This document shows, piece by piece, positions 24,496-35,400 of a DNA stretch of 64,000 nt. The stretch comes from Sphingobacterium faecale (GTDB lineage: Bacteria > Bacteroidota > Bacteroidia > Sphingobacteriales > Sphingobacteriaceae), in assembly GCF_016746095.1 (NCBI RefSeq), contig NZ_JAERTY010000001.1, forward strand, positions 1 through 64,000, read 5' to 3'. Below the pieces are notes generated by a model, which saw nothing but the letters and a program-made list of their open reading frames with translations, did no database searches and was not told where the DNA came from. Position numbers and translations under genes: made by a program. Within the stretch, counting starts at the first letter, position 1; the number at the start of each line of letters is the position of its first letter.

Positions 24496-25800
24496 ATGGA
24501 TGTAAATAAAGCAAGGGTAAGTATCTTTTGGTTTCGTCGGGATCTGAGGTTGAATGATAATCACGCTCTATCTCAGGCCTTAAAAAGTGGGGAGGAGGTA
24601 CTTCCTGTTTTTATATTTGATACCGATATTCTGAAGAAGCTACCCGATTCTTATGATCGACGCGTAGATTATATCCATCGGGCATTGATCAGGCTGAAAC
24701 AGGAACTGCTGGTGTTTGGTACGGATCTAAGGATTTATGTCGGAAAGCCGTTGGCTGTATTTGAGAAGCTTCAATCGGATTATCAGGTTACGACCGTTTT
24801 TTGTAATACGGATTATGAACCCGATGCGATAAAACGGGATGAACTTATTAAGAATTGGGCCGATGGCGCAGGAATAGGCTTTCGATCGTTCAAGGATCAG
24901 GTCATATTCGAAAAGTCGGATGTGCTGAAAAAAGATGGATCACCTTATACCGTCTTTACGCCCTACAGTAGGGTATGGAAAGCTAAGCTGACGACGGAGA
25001 GTCTGCTTCCTTTTGAAATGGATGCCGAAAGGTTCAAAAAACTTCCATTCGAAGAAATACCAACTTTGGAAGATATCGGTTTTCAGCAGACGGATCTGAC
25101 CTTTGTAAAACCAGTTTTGGACGAAGGTGCTGTTAGGGAGTATGATAAGTTTAGGGATTTTCCTGCCTTGGATAGTACAACGAGGTTAGGCGTAGCCCTT
25201 CGTTTTGGAACGATATCTATACGGGAGTGTGTTTCCTTAGCGCTAAAGTGTAATGAAACATGGTTGAATGAGTTGATCTGGCGAGAGTTTTTTATGCAGA
25301 TTTTATTTCACTTTCCTGATTCTCAAACAAAATGTTTTAAATCGGCTTATGAAGGAATAGCCTGGCGTAATAACGAAAAGGAGTTTGAGGCTTGGTGTAA
25401 TGGAGAGACGGGATACGCGTTGGTGGATGCAGGGATGCGTGAGCTCAATGAAACGGGATTTATGCATAACCGGGTACGGATGGTTGTAGCGAGTTTTCTC
25501 ACTAAACACCTATTGATTGACTGGAGATGGGGAGAGGCCTATTTTGCTGAAAAATTATTGGATTATGATTGCAGCGCTAACGTGGGTAACTGGCAATGGG
25601 CTGCGGGCTGTGGTTGTGATGCAGCTCTTTATTTCCGTGTTTTTAATCCCGAAGAGCAATTACGCAAATTTGATAAAGAATTGATCTATGTGAAACGCTG
25701 GAATCCGGAGTTTGAATCGAAAGCAATGAATCGGATTGTAGAACATGCTTTCGCAAGGGACAGGGCACTACATACGTATAAAAATGGATTAGGGAAATAG
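24496..25800 (+). CDS. phr: Deoxyribodipyrimidine photolyase (cryptochrome family)
   Basis: A 434-residue light-dependent DNA repair enzyme. The N-terminal alpha/beta antenna domain begins VSIFWFRRDLRLNDNHAL. The C-terminal helical FAD domain has the family signatures ELIWREFFMQILFHFP, GYALVDAGMRELNETGFMHNRVRM and DYDCSANVGNWQWAAGCG, with the electron-transfer tryptophan region intact. It looks like a class I CPD photolyase. Conversion to a signalling cryptochrome cannot be excluded. Confidence 0.93.
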   Translation: MDVNKARVSIFWFRRDLRLNDNHALSQALKSGEEVLPVFIFDTDILKKLPDSYDRRVDYIHRALIRLKQELLVFGTDLRIYVGKPLAVFEKLQSDYQVTTVFCNTDYEPDAIKRDELIKNWADGAGIGFRSFKDQVIFEKSDVLKKDGSPYTVFTPYSRVWKAKLTTESLLPFEMDAERFKKLPFEEIPTLEDIGFQQTDLTFVKPVLDEGAVREYDKFRDFPALDSTTRLGVALRFGTISIRECVSLALKCNETWLNELIWREFFMQILFHFPDSQTKCFKSAYEGIAWRNNEKEFEAWCNGETGYALVDAGMRELNETGFMHNRVRMVVASFLTKHLLIDWRWGEAYFAEKLLDYDCSANVGNWQWAAGCGCDAALYFRVFNPEEQLRKFDKELIYVKRWNPEFESKAMNRIVEHAFARDRALHTYKNGLGK

Positions 25801-25829
25801 GTTGCAAGATAACGGTTTTGACCAAAAGA

Positions 25830-25864
25830 AAAAGGTTTTCAAACGGGGAGAATGAAAACCTTTT
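25830..25864 (+). terminator. Terminator after photolyase
   Basis: AAAAGGTTTTCA (25830-25841) pairs perfectly with TGAAAACCTTTT (25853-25864) around an 11-base loop, ending in T-rich sequence 30 bases past the photolyase stop. Confidence 0.8.
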
Positions 25865-26073
25865 ATAACCAATTATAAACCTAAATTATGATACTACAAA
25901 GGTAGTGTATTGTTTACACATATGCAAATATATTTTACAATAACGTTTTAGCAGTAGTTGTAAATATGCTATTTGCGGTGTATATAGTCGGGTGAAATAT
26001 GGTGTCGCGTACAAACTTTTTTGCCTTTTCGTATGTTTTTTAAGGGCAAATAGCTTAATTATATTTTTATTGA

Positions 26074-27372
26074 ATGAATAAGGTTTACGAATTTTTTAAT
26101 CTACACCAAGGTGAAGATTCCAAAGAAAAGGTGTTAGATAATGTATTGTCCAATATCTCCTTCCGTGGGGCCAATCTATGGATTCTGGCCTGTGCTATAG
26201 TGGTGGCCTCTGTAGGACTTAATGTCAATTCTACTGCGGTGATTATCGGTGCTATGTTAATTTCGCCATTGATGGGTCCGATTGTGGGGGCGGGGTTTGC
26301 CTTAGGTACCTATGATTTTGACCTGTTGAAAAAGTCGCTGAAGAACTTGCTGATCGCTACTTTGGTCAGTTTGTTGGTGTCTTTTATCTATTTTCTTTTG
26401 AGTCCCTTTAAAGAGACACAGTCAGAGCTTTTGGCAAGAACCTCCCCTAATATATACGATGTGCTGATCGCTTTTTTTGGAGGCTTGGTCGGCGTGATAG
26501 CCATTACGAGGGTCGAAAAAGGAAATCCTATTCCTGGGGTAGCGATCGCTACAGCGTTGATGCCTCCCTTATGTACGGCAGGATACGGTTTAGCAATCGG
26601 CAATATAAGTTATTTTGCAGGAGCGTTGTATCTCTATACCATCAATTGTTTCTTTATCTGCATCTCGACATTTTTGATTGTCAAGCTGTTGAAGTATCCT
26701 AAGGTTAAATTTGTCGATGCCGATAAAGAAAAAAGGATTACGCGTACAGTATCTTTCCTGATCGTGGTGATGTTGGTACCCAGCTCTTATCTGGCTTATG
26801 CCTTATTGCAGGAGAAAAAATACTCGCAGAATGTAGAATTATTTGTCAAAAATGAGTTTGTAGACAAGGGGTATACGCTGATTTATGAGAAGATCAGTTT
26901 TAATAGCCGACCCAAGAAAGTAGAACTGGCATTTTTGGATAAGCGGTTTTCAAATGTCGAGCTCGCCCAGATAAATGACCGATTGGAAGCCTACAGAATA
27001 AACGATACGGAGCTGCACATACGGCAGGACAGTACAGACCTGAAGCAAGATATCCTGCAGGAGATCAATAGACAATCTTATAATGTGTCCGAGAAGGATT
27101 TTACTATTCAGAATTTGAGAAAGCAGCTATCCGGATATACATTTGAGGATAAGCAATTGATAAAGGAGATTACTATTCTATTTCCTGATCTGGTACCTTT
27201 TTCGATTGGGAAGCAATTGGTAGTGGTCGATCAAGATAGTAGTTATCATGAAAATGTATTGCTTTACAGTGCAAATAAGGACCTGGAAACTGCTTCTTTG
27301 ACAACGTTAGAGAATTGGTTGAAAACAAAACTGGGATCGGATAAGGTGAAAGTGGCACGTGTCAATAGGTAA
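26074..27372 (+). CDS. DUF389 integral membrane protein
   Basis: A 432-residue membrane protein of the DUF389 (TIGR00341) family of unknown function. The N-terminal 240 residues hold about six hydrophobic segments with the family's conserved stretch NSTAVIIGAMLISPLMGPIVGAG, and GVAIATALMPPLCTAGYGLAIG further on. The C-terminal half is soluble and looks extracytoplasmic or peripheral. No partner gene is linked; the gene is flanked by terminators on both sides. Confidence 0.88.
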   Translation: MNKVYEFFNLHQGEDSKEKVLDNVLSNISFRGANLWILACAIVVASVGLNVNSTAVIIGAMLISPLMGPIVGAGFALGTYDFDLLKKSLKNLLIATLVSLLVSFIYFLLSPFKETQSELLARTSPNIYDVLIAFFGGLVGVIAITRVEKGNPIPGVAIATALMPPLCTAGYGLAIGNISYFAGALYLYTINCFFICISTFLIVKLLKYPKVKFVDADKEKRITRTVSFLIVVMLVPSSYLAYALLQEKKYSQNVELFVKNEFVDKGYTLIYEKISFNSRPKKVELAFLDKRFSNVELAQINDRLEAYRINDTELHIRQDSTDLKQDILQEINRQSYNVSEKDFTIQNLRKQLSGYTFEDKQLIKEITILFPDLVPFSIGKQLVVVDQDSSYHENVLLYSANKDLETASLTTLENWLKTKLGSDKVKVARVNR

Positions 27373-27383
27373 TGGAGTATATA

Positions 27384-27430
27384 ATCAGAGCGGGGTTTTC
27401 TAAAAAGCTTTTAGAAAACCCCGCTCTGAT
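27384..27430. terminator. Perfect 22-bp bidirectional terminator hairpin
   Basis: Arms at 27384-27405 and 27409-27430 match perfectly with a 3-base loop (AGC). The GC-rich base (CAGAGCGGGG) passes into an A/T-rich tip. It lies between the convergent DUF389 and nhaA genes. T-runs sit within the arms rather than after them. Confidence 0.8.
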
Positions 27431-27444
27431 ATAATCCCCATAGA

Positions 27445-28617
27445 TTAGTTGGGGTATGTTTTGTTAGAACGCAAGGCTAGGTATCCAATGATTCCGGCTA
27501 ATAGAGACGTAACCAAGATGGAAAGTTTTGCCTCGGATATATGTAAGGGGTCTCCAAAAGAAAGAATGGCTATGAAAATAGACATCGTAAATCCGATACC
27601 TGCCAAAAGCCCCACTCCTAATATATGACGCCAGGTTGCGCTTTCGGGAAGGCTGCTTATTTTTAACTTGGTACATAAAAACGATGTTAATAGTATACCG
27701 ACCGGCTTACCTAACAATAAGCCTAGGGAAATTCCTAATCCTAAAGAGGAGGTGAGCCCAGCAACCATTTCATGCTCTAGCGTGATGTTGGTGTTGGCAA
27801 AGGCAAATAGTGGAATGATGAGAAAATTGACTGGCTTTGTAAGTGCGTGTTCAAGTCGTTCTAATGGTGATTCTACATCAGTATCATTGGTCGGGATAGT
27901 CATTGCAACCAATACACCTGCAATCGTAGCATGGATGCCGGAGTGGTGTACAAAATACCAAATAAATACTCCAGGAATGAGGTAAAGGTAGGGGTTGAGC
28001 ACATTCATTCTATTCATGATTAGGAGGATAACCAAGCCTATGGCCGCATATAGCAAATAGGTGGTCTCGATACCGGAAGAATAGAAAAACGCAATCACTA
28101 AAATTGCAATGAGGTCATCAACAATGGCGAGGGCGGCTAGAAAGATCTTAAGGCTACTGGGGATACGATTTCCTAATAAGTTGATAACAGCTAGAGCGAA
28201 TGCTATATCGGTAGCCATAGGTATACCCCAACCGGATGCCGTCTCTTGACCCGCATTAAAACTAAGGTATACAAGGGCAGGAACAATAGCTCCTCCTATG
28301 GCACATAGGATAGGTAAAGAAGCTTTCTGTGGTGATGATAGCTCTCCTTCGACGATCTCACGCTTGATCTCTAAGCCTACCAAAAGAAAGAATATGGCCA
28401 TCAAACCATCATTGACCCAGAGTAGAACAGGATACCGTAGGTGGATACTTTCATTTTCAAACCCCAAAGGGTGATCGAGTATATTTTGCAGTGGGACGGC
28501 AAAATCGGTGTTGGCTAAAACCATGGACAGGATCACACAGATAAACAGGAGGATACCGCCCGCATTGCTCGATTGAAAAAAATCTTTGAAAACATTTAAA
28601 TTGATAAGTTTTGTCAT
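27445..28617 (-). CDS. nhaA: Na+/H+ antiporter NhaA
   Basis: A 390-residue inner-membrane antiporter exchanging sodium for protons. About twelve hydrophobic segments are visible. The ion-binding pair of adjacent aspartates is seen in ALAIVDDLIAILVIAFF, preceded by the unwound-helix stretch GIPMATDIAFALAVI. C-terminal GIGFTMSIFI is also typical. Length and topology are normal for the family. Confidence 0.94.
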   Translation of the reverse strand: MTKLINLNVFKDFFQSSNAGGILLFICVILSMVLANTDFAVPLQNILDHPLGFENESIHLRYPVLLWVNDGLMAIFFLLVGLEIKREIVEGELSSPQKASLPILCAIGGAIVPALVYLSFNAGQETASGWGIPMATDIAFALAVINLLGNRIPSSLKIFLAALAIVDDLIAILVIAFFYSSGIETTYLLYAAIGLVILLIMNRMNVLNPYLYLIPGVFIWYFVHHSGIHATIAGVLVAMTIPTNDTDVESPLERLEHALTKPVNFLIIPLFAFANTNITLEHEMVAGLTSSLGLGISLGLLLGKPVGILLTSFLCTKLKISSLPESATWRHILGVGLLAGIGFTMSIFIAILSFGDPLHISEAKLSILVTSLLAGIIGYLALRSNKTYPN

Positions 28618-28918
28618 CGCTTACTATAAAATTAAAATATGAATCCCTCCCGGGGTTTTAAATTATGTTTGGCAATGGCATATTTTTATACACGTATCTA
28701 AATCTACACTTTAAAATAGCCGTTGAAAAAGGCTTATCCAGTTTGAAAAAATACATAAAGTACCCGCTCCTTTTTAGTAGCTGATAACAGCTTTTGTGTG
28801 TGATTGCTGGATATGCACGGCTAAAATAGGGAAAACAGAAAGGTGGGAATAGAATTATTGCATAGATTGTATCTATTAAAGTTGTGAGTAGTTATTTGTT
28901 TTTCTTTTTTTTATGGGT
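28618..28918. other. 301-base intergenic region
   Basis: This gap lies upstream of nhaA and downstream of the DUF417 gene, both minus strand. A short CTCCCGGGG-containing GC-rich patch near 28646 stands out in AT-rich sequence. I found no exact TAnnTTTG element, clear terminator or gene. Confidence 0.3.
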
Positions 28919-29506
28919 TTAACTATTGTTAAGGGGGGGTACTAGGCGTTGTGCGGCATCTGATGCGACAATCAGACCGGCAGCAAGCATGATAATATCT
29001 TTAAGTACTAAACGTCCTGCTCCGGAGAGGTAGGGAAAACCGTAGTGGGGGGTAGCAAAGTCTCCGCCGAGATTGGGCACATAGACCTCGGGCGTAGTGA
29101 TAAGAAAGGATAAAGTGACTAAAGACATTCCGAAGGTCAGTAAACCTCCGATAAGACCGAGCCTGGCAGACCATATACCTGCAAGGGTGAGAATGCCGAT
29201 CAATACAATGACCGTCCCTAATCCATATGAAAATAGATAAGTACCATTAGAGATATGCCAATCTATGTTTTTTTGTACGGTCTTGCCTTCTGGATTCTTA
29301 TAGCTTTGGTATTCTGGCGCTGGATGTTTATAAAAGAAACTCATGAAGGGACTGTTGGCTACGAAAGGGACGATACCGTCGGCTTCATAAGGAAAAGCTT
29401 TAAGTCCGCCTATCCAGGCCATCACGATGAATATGCTGATGCGGATAAAGTGGATAAAGTTTCGTTGTGCATTTGCCAAGAACTGTAAAAGAGGTTGTCT
29501 TTCCAT
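28919..29506 (-). CDS. DUF417 membrane protein, RclC-like
   Basis: A 195-residue integral membrane protein of DUF417 (YkgB/RclC family), several members of which belong to reactive-chlorine or oxidative stress operons. The family pattern is visible in FIVMAWIGGLKAFPYEADGI and VANSPFMSFFY, then three further hydrophobic segments. The longer frame to 29596 adds 30 residues that overlap the AraC gene and look untranslated, so the ATG at 29506 (MERQPLLQF) is preferred. It follows the AraC-type gene after 76 bases on the same strand. Confidence 0.82.
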   Translation of the reverse strand: MERQPLLQFLANAQRNFIHFIRISIFIVMAWIGGLKAFPYEADGIVPFVANSPFMSFFYKHPAPEYQSYKNPEGKTVQKNIDWHISNGTYLFSYGLGTVIVLIGILTLAGIWSARLGLIGGLLTFGMSLVTLSFLITTPEVYVPNLGGDFATPHYGFPYLSGAGRLVLKDIIMLAAGLIVASDAAQRLVPPLNNS

Positions 29507-29582
29507 TGTAATATCTTTTGTATACACAAAAGTACAAGGAGGGAATATGCTGTAAAATGGACAAAAGCGGTTATTCCGTAGA

Positions 29583-30428
29583 CTATTTTGCCACAATGGA
29601 GATCCCTACCTGCTCGCGGTATTGTGAGGGTGATATTCCGACATGTTTTTTGAAATACCGACTGAAATAGTGCTCATCGTGAAAGTGAAGTTGTTCTGCA
29701 ATCTCTTTGATAGGTAGGTAAGTGAGATGTAGCATTTTTTTTGCTTCTAATATAGTGCGTTCCTGGATTAGGGTAGAAGGCGGTTTTCCAAGTTGTTGTT
29801 TAATTTTTTTACTAAATCTATCGACACTTAAATGGGCTTGATCAGCATAATAAACGACGGTCTTTTGCTGACGGAATGCGCGCTCGAGCTCTCGTTGGAA
29901 CTGATATGCTAGGGTATTATCCTGAAGTTCGAGTGGTAGAAAATCTTTCATGATCGATTTCTTCTCCTTGCTACAGAGTGCGAGAATGAGCTGAAGATAA
30001 GCTTTGATAATAGCGTCCGAATGTTGGTATATAGGTTTAATCTCGTTCTCTATCTTAAGAAAAATTTCTTCGATCTGATGGAATAGAGGGAGCGGGACAG
30101 TAACATAGGGCTGTACGTAGATGTTGTTGAATAATATCCCGTTGCAGGCGACTTCTTTTTTGTGGTATTCGATACAGTAGTAATCGCCATGGAAGCGGAG
30201 TCGTTGTGTCTGAACAGTAATATCTCCTGTAAACGATAGGTGCTGGTAGGGAGAGAGAAAGAGGATGGACTGCGGTGGAATCACGTAGGGTATGAAGTCT
30301 ATCTGCACGATAGCCTCTTGATCGAAAAGGAGGATCTGATAAAGAGAGGACTGATACACAAAGGGTGCGGCTTTGGTATGGAGTGTGCCCACTGTTATAC
30401 TCTTTTGTAAGTTATCTATATCTTGCAT
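29583..30428 (-). CDS. AraC family regulator
   Basis: A 281-residue regulator with an N-terminal cupin-like sensing domain (residues about 15-160) and a C-terminal double helix-turn-helix (PIKEIAEQLHFHDEHYFSRYFKKHVGISPSQYR) near the end. The frame opens upstream to 30581, but those 51 residues are not family-like, so ATG 30428 (MQDIDNLQKSI) is taken as start. Adjacency to the DUF417 gene recalls the E. coli RclR-RclC pairing. Few cysteines are present and no oxidation-sensing pair is obvious, so that parallel is only suggestive. Confidence 0.85.
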   Translation of the reverse strand: MQDIDNLQKSITVGTLHTKAAPFVYQSSLYQILLFDQEAIVQIDFIPYVIPPQSILFLSPYQHLSFTGDITVQTQRLRFHGDYYCIEYHKKEVACNGILFNNIYVQPYVTVPLPLFHQIEEIFLKIENEIKPIYQHSDAIIKAYLQLILALCSKEKKSIMKDFLPLELQDNTLAYQFQRELERAFRQQKTVVYYADQAHLSVDRFSKKIKQQLGKPPSTLIQERTILEAKKMLHLTYLPIKEIAEQLHFHDEHYFSRYFKKHVGISPSQYREQVGISIVAK

Positions 30429-30518
30429 ATGGGTGAGGGGTATCGGTTGAAAGTGGAAAAATAAGAATAATCTGTGAATAATGTGCCGTTCCGTAAATAT
30501 GTGTGGATAGGGAGCTTG

Positions 30519-30549
30519 ATTGTATTTTGAGAATAAATATATACTTTTG
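30519..30549 (+). promoter_or_regulatory. Candidate promoter of the ECF sigma gene
   Basis: TACTTTTG (30542-30549) matches TAnnTTTG exactly. ATTG lies nineteen bases upstream, three of four bases of the -33 TTTG. It sits 54 bases before the sigma-factor start codon. Confidence 0.6.
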
Positions 30550-30603
30550 TTGCTCCATTTTAATTTTTTTGAATCTTTCAAAATAATAAAATGTCAGTTT
30601 GGT

Positions 30604-31167
30604 ATGGATAGGATACTTTCGGATTTAGAGCTGGTCAATGGTCTCCGCAACGGAGATACATCGTCTTACACTGAGATTTATGAGCGATATAGTGGTCCAT
30701 TATATTTGTTTGTGCTCAAAAGATGGGAAGATAGGGATGGTGCCAAGGATCTGGTACATGACTTCTTCCTGAAGCTGTGGGAAAAAAGGGAAGTACTCGA
30801 AATATCCAGTAATCTTACTGCATACTTATATACGGCGATTCGTCATGCGATGCTCAATCAGATCAGTCGTGAAAAGGTGAAGACGAGATATATTGATTCT
30901 TTTTTGTCCTTCTTAGATACTGTGGAACCCAAAGGGACAGATTATCTGATGCGTGAAAGGGAAATGCAAAAAATCATTGAGCGGGAGATAGATGGACTTC
31001 ATCCAAGAATGCGCGAAGTGTTCGAGCTCAGCCGTAAGGAAAATCTATCCCGTAAGGAAATAGCGGAAACATTGGGCATCTCGGAAGAGACTGTAAAGAA
31101 TCATATGCATAAGGCTTTAAAAACTCTAAAGCGGAATCTAGGTGTACTTTTCATCTATTTATTTTAA
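30604..31167 (+). CDS. ECF sigma-70 factor, FecI-like
   Basis: A 187-residue extracytoplasmic-function sigma factor. Region 2 includes AKDLVHDFFLKLWEKRE, and region 4 is the helix-turn-helix LSRKEIAETLGISEETVKNHMHKALKTLK near the C-terminus. The upstream 28 codons of the open frame are phenylalanine- and isoleucine-rich and overlap the promoter, so ATG 30604 (MDRILSDLEL) is chosen. With the FecR gene 74 bases downstream and an STN-bearing SusC beyond it, it should drive this locus in response to the extracellular ligand. Confidence 0.92.
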   Translation: MDRILSDLELVNGLRNGDTSSYTEIYERYSGPLYLFVLKRWEDRDGAKDLVHDFFLKLWEKREVLEISSNLTAYLYTAIRHAMLNQISREKVKTRYIDSFLSFLDTVEPKGTDYLMREREMQKIIEREIDGLHPRMREVFELSRKENLSRKEIAETLGISEETVKNHMHKALKTLKRNLGVLFIYLF

Positions 31168-31241
31168 AAGAAATAAAAAAGTAAAGATTTCAATAACCCT
31201 TTGGTTCGGGTAAACTGTCCTTAGTATGATTGAACCAAAAT

Positions 31242-32438
31242 ATGAAGTTGGATAATAATAATCTAGAAGAATTACTACAGAAATACCAGAACGGAAGTAT
31301 TAGCAAAGAAGAATTGCTATTGCTCGAGGAATGGTTAGTCCTAGGGCCTGTTCAAAAGCATGCCATTACGGAACTGGAGGTGCTTGATGATCTCCGTGAG
31401 ATCCGTTCTCGATTGAGTGAAAAAGGACTGTTACAAGTGAGAAAACGTCGTTATGTCGGTCTCCAAAGCTTTTATAGAACAGTCGCTGCTGCAGCTGTTT
31501 TAGTCTGTGTCTTGGGTAGTCTGTATCTATGGCAGCGTGACAATAACACTGCTAATCCTGTGCAGGATGTTGCAAATATTACTGTTGTTCAGGAAGGGGA
31601 GGAAAAAGCAGTATTGGTTTTGGGTAACGGTGACCAAATCGTACTGGATGGCAATATGAATATAAAGGGGGGACAGGAAATTGGAAAAGGTATTAGAAAG
31701 ACTGGAGAAGGGTGGGTGAGTTATTCTTCTATGGCAGAAACCTTTTTGGCAGAACAGGCTCCTACCTATCACACATTGATCGTTCCTAAGCGGAGCAAAT
31801 ATGGGGTGGTGTTAGAAGATGGAACGAAGGTTTGGCTTAATGCAGGCTCTTCCCTACGTTTCCCCGATCGATTCGTGGGAGGAAAACGAGAGGTCGAACT
31901 GGATGGTGAAGCTTATTTTGAGGTACAGTCCCGACAGTTGACCAGTATGCATGGGGGAGGCTACGAACCTTTTCTGGTAAAGACCAAATCACAGCAAATA
32001 CAGGTATTGGGTACGCAATTTAATGTCTCTGCGTATAAAGAAGATGCGGATGTACTATCGACGCTAATAGAAGGAAAAGTCGAAGTTATGGCAACACTAA
32101 CCGGAATCAAACAGCTTTTGAAACCAAACCAACAGAGTGCTGTCGGGCCTGACGGGAAGATAAAGATTAAGGAAGTGGATGCTTCCGAAATAAAGGCTTG
32201 GATGGATGGCTCGTTTGTCTTTGCCAATGAAAACCTAGAGACGATACTAAGACGGATATCCCGCTGGTATGATGTGGAGATAGAGGTGGCTCCGGAATTA
32301 GATACGAAGCGTATTCATTTGAATGGCTCAGTTGACAAATTTGCTAAGCTCAAAGACCTCTTGGATGTACTCGAAATGACGAGGGCTGTACGGTTTGAGA
32401 TTAAAGGGTCACGCCTTTTGGTCAAGAAAGCGGGGTAA
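31242..32438 (+). CDS. FecR-family anti-sigma factor
   Basis: A 398-residue single-pass inner-membrane protein. The cytoplasmic N-terminus (about 1-80) binds the sigma factor. A transmembrane helix runs at about AAAAVLVCVLGSLYLW. The FecR domain includes VPKRSKYGVVLEDGTKVWLNAGSSLRFP broken by the usual turns, followed by a C-terminal DUF4974 (ETILRRISRWYDVEIEV). A TTG start four codons upstream is possible; ATG 31242 is preferred. It should relay substrate binding from the STN domain of the SusC protein to the ECF sigma. Confidence 0.92.
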   Translation: MKLDNNNLEELLQKYQNGSISKEELLLLEEWLVLGPVQKHAITELEVLDDLREIRSRLSEKGLLQVRKRRYVGLQSFYRTVAAAAVLVCVLGSLYLWQRDNNTANPVQDVANITVVQEGEEKAVLVLGNGDQIVLDGNMNIKGGQEIGKGIRKTGEGWVSYSSMAETFLAEQAPTYHTLIVPKRSKYGVVLEDGTKVWLNAGSSLRFPDRFVGGKREVELDGEAYFEVQSRQLTSMHGGGYEPFLVKTKSQQIQVLGTQFNVSAYKEDADVLSTLIEGKVEVMATLTGIKQLLKPNQQSAVGPDGKIKIKEVDASEIKAWMDGSFVFANENLETILRRISRWYDVEIEVAPELDTKRIHLNGSVDKFAKLKDLLDVLEMTRAVRFEIKGSRLLVKKAG

Positions 32439-32497
32439 TATAGATATGTAATCACAATAATAACTATACAATTATCAATCACTAAATTTTACTTTTT

Positions 32498-35400
32498 ATG
32501 AAGAGACTTTACCTGGCCTTGTCGGTAGGGCTGGCTTGTTCTGTGGCGCACGCGCAGCAAGTCAAGCTGTCAAAAAGCGAAATCACCGTCAGTCAGTTTT
32601 TTAAGGATGTTAAGAAACAGACGGGAATGAATGTGCTCTGGCAGTCGGAGCAGATGAATGAAAATCAGCTACTACAGTTCAAAAACACAAGTGGAGATCT
32701 TGCTGTATTTTTGAAACAATTGGGGGCTTCGGCTAATCTGGGATACAGCATTAATAATAATACGATCGTTATCCATCCCCATGATGTTGTAAAAACAGAA
32801 CCAAAACAAGAGCGGTACGCACTTGTGGGAATAGTAAGAGACAAAGACTCTGGTCTGCCATTGGATAAAGCATCGGTTACGATAGGAAAAGAGACCGTAA
32901 CCAGCGATGAAAGGGGGCGCTTTCATTTTAAAAGTCTGAAGCATGGTATGTACGATTTACTGGCGAAACATATTGCAATGAAGCCCTATGTGAGATCGAT
33001 TAGTTACACGGGAAACCCATTGGATATGTCGATCGATATGGAAGGGACAAATCAATATATCGATGAGGTGGTGATGACGGGATATCAGTCGGTAAAAAGA
33101 GAGAATATGTCGGGGGCAGCCGTGACATTAACAGAGAAGGATTTTGCGGAAAAAGGTTTTACATCGATGGATCAGGCTTTGAAAGGTACCGTTGCAGGGC
33201 TTTCAGCGATGAACATCTCCGGTAAGCCAGGGGCAGCAGCACAATTGCGCATCCGTGGATTGAACTCGCTAACAGGTGATATGAATCCTATTTGGATTGT
33301 GGATGGTATGCCGATGCAGGGGGATATGCCCAATTTAGGATTGGGAGGGGCCGATTTGCAGAATTCTATCGCCACTTCAGGTATTGGTAATATTCCTATC
33401 GATGATATCGAAAGTATTACGATCTTAAAAGATGCTGCTGCGACAGCGATATATGGTTCGCGCGCCGCCAATGGGGTGATTGTCGTTAAAACAAAAAGGG
33501 GAAGATCGGGCAGCAGTTATCTGAATGTGAGCTCATCTATCAGTATCGACGAAGCGCCGAAGAGTAAATTGCATATGATGACAGGGGCGCAAAAAGTAGA
33601 TTTTGAGATCGGACTCTATAATGACTTTCCTCATCTCAAGAATGATGGAAGGGTATTCCGTTATCTAGACGCTATCGAAAGAGGGAAAATGACGTCCGCA
33701 GAAGGTTTGGCGCGTATCGAAGAGTTGCGTCAGATCAATACCAATTGGTATGATGAGGTATTTAGAACCGGATTTACACAGAATAATAGTGTAAGCCTAT
33801 CGTCAGGTACTGATAAAACACAGTTCTATACCTCGCTGAATTATCTGACACAACAGGGGGTCTTAGAGAATAATGTCTACAAACGTTACGGAGCCTCAAT
33901 CAAAATAACACATGACTTTAACAGTAAATTACGTGTCTTTTTTGATTTGATAAACGCGAATAAAAATGACCGCAATACAGCTTCTATAGTGGATCCTCTA
34001 AAGTATGCCACATTTGCCAATCCTTATGAACGTCCTTATAATGCCGATGGCAGTTATGCCTATGACTATTCGTATTTTCCTGATCTAAGTGTTATCAAGG
34101 AAGGGTATCGCTATGACTTCAATATATTGGAGGAGATGCGGAATAATACCTCACATAGTAAGTATAACAGCACGCAGGCCAATGTCAAACTGGAATACCG
34201 CATGCTTGATTACCTAACTTTCTACACACAGGGGACCTATGCGGTGAATAATAATGTAGGAGATCGTATGTATGCTGCAGGATCTTATACCTCTAAAGCA
34301 GAGGCATGGCTCAACTCGCTGTACCAAGAGAAGGAGATTGCTGATTATCTGAATAACGGATCACTACGGGAGAACTCCGCACGATCACTGGCTTATACCT
34401 GGCGTAATCAATTTGATTTTGCAAATACCTGGAATCAAAAGCACTTTGTAACGGCGGCATTGGGGCAAGAGATTTCGGATGATCGCAGTAACTCATTTTA
34501 TTACTACTCACCTGAGTTTGACGAACAGTATGGTTTAGTGGGCTTTCCTGACCTCCAAGGCGCAGGTGCGGATAAATTACGCCTTATATCTTTATTCGGG
34601 CGTAGTGAACAGCAGAAAAGATCGGCTTCATTTTATGGAACGGCTACCTATACCTATGATAGGAAATATGTCCTGAGCGGTAGTTACAGAATGGATGGTG
34701 TCGATATCATCGGAACAGGCAATAGGTTTACACCCTTGTGGAATGCCAGTTTTAGGTACAATATGTCTCGAGAAGATTTTATGAAACGGTTCGATTTTAT
34801 CAGTTCGCTTTCTTTTAGAGGTTCTTACGGTTTTACGGGAAGTATAGACCGCAATGCCTATCCGTTTATTATCTTAAAGAATAATAGTACATCGTATCGT
34901 TACGAAGGGGAGAAGGTGCCTAATTCTATCACTCCCGCTAATCCCACGATAAAATGGCAACGTAAGCAGGACCGTAGTCTGGGAATGGAATTTGCCTTGT
35001 TTGATCACCGTATCAACGGAGAGGTCAACTATTATAATAATGTGACCTCGGATCTGTTGGATAATATGAAAGTAGCTATTTCTTCAGGTAGGGATTATGT
35101 ACGCGCTAATGTGGCCAGTCTACGAAATAGTGGTTGGGAATTCTCTATAAACAGTGTTAATATTGATCAGGGGAGATTCAGATGGTCAACAAATTTCAAT
35201 CTGGCTATTAACAAAAATAAGATTATTGATACGTATAATAAGTCAATCACAGACCTGCCTATCATGTCAAATAATGATTCTCAGAAAACATTCTTGCAGG
35301 GATATAGTGCTGGCTCTTGGTATGGTTATGAATTCGCAGGGGTAGATCCTGCAACAGGTAACGCATTGGCCTATATCAGTGCGAGAGATGCGAATGGACA

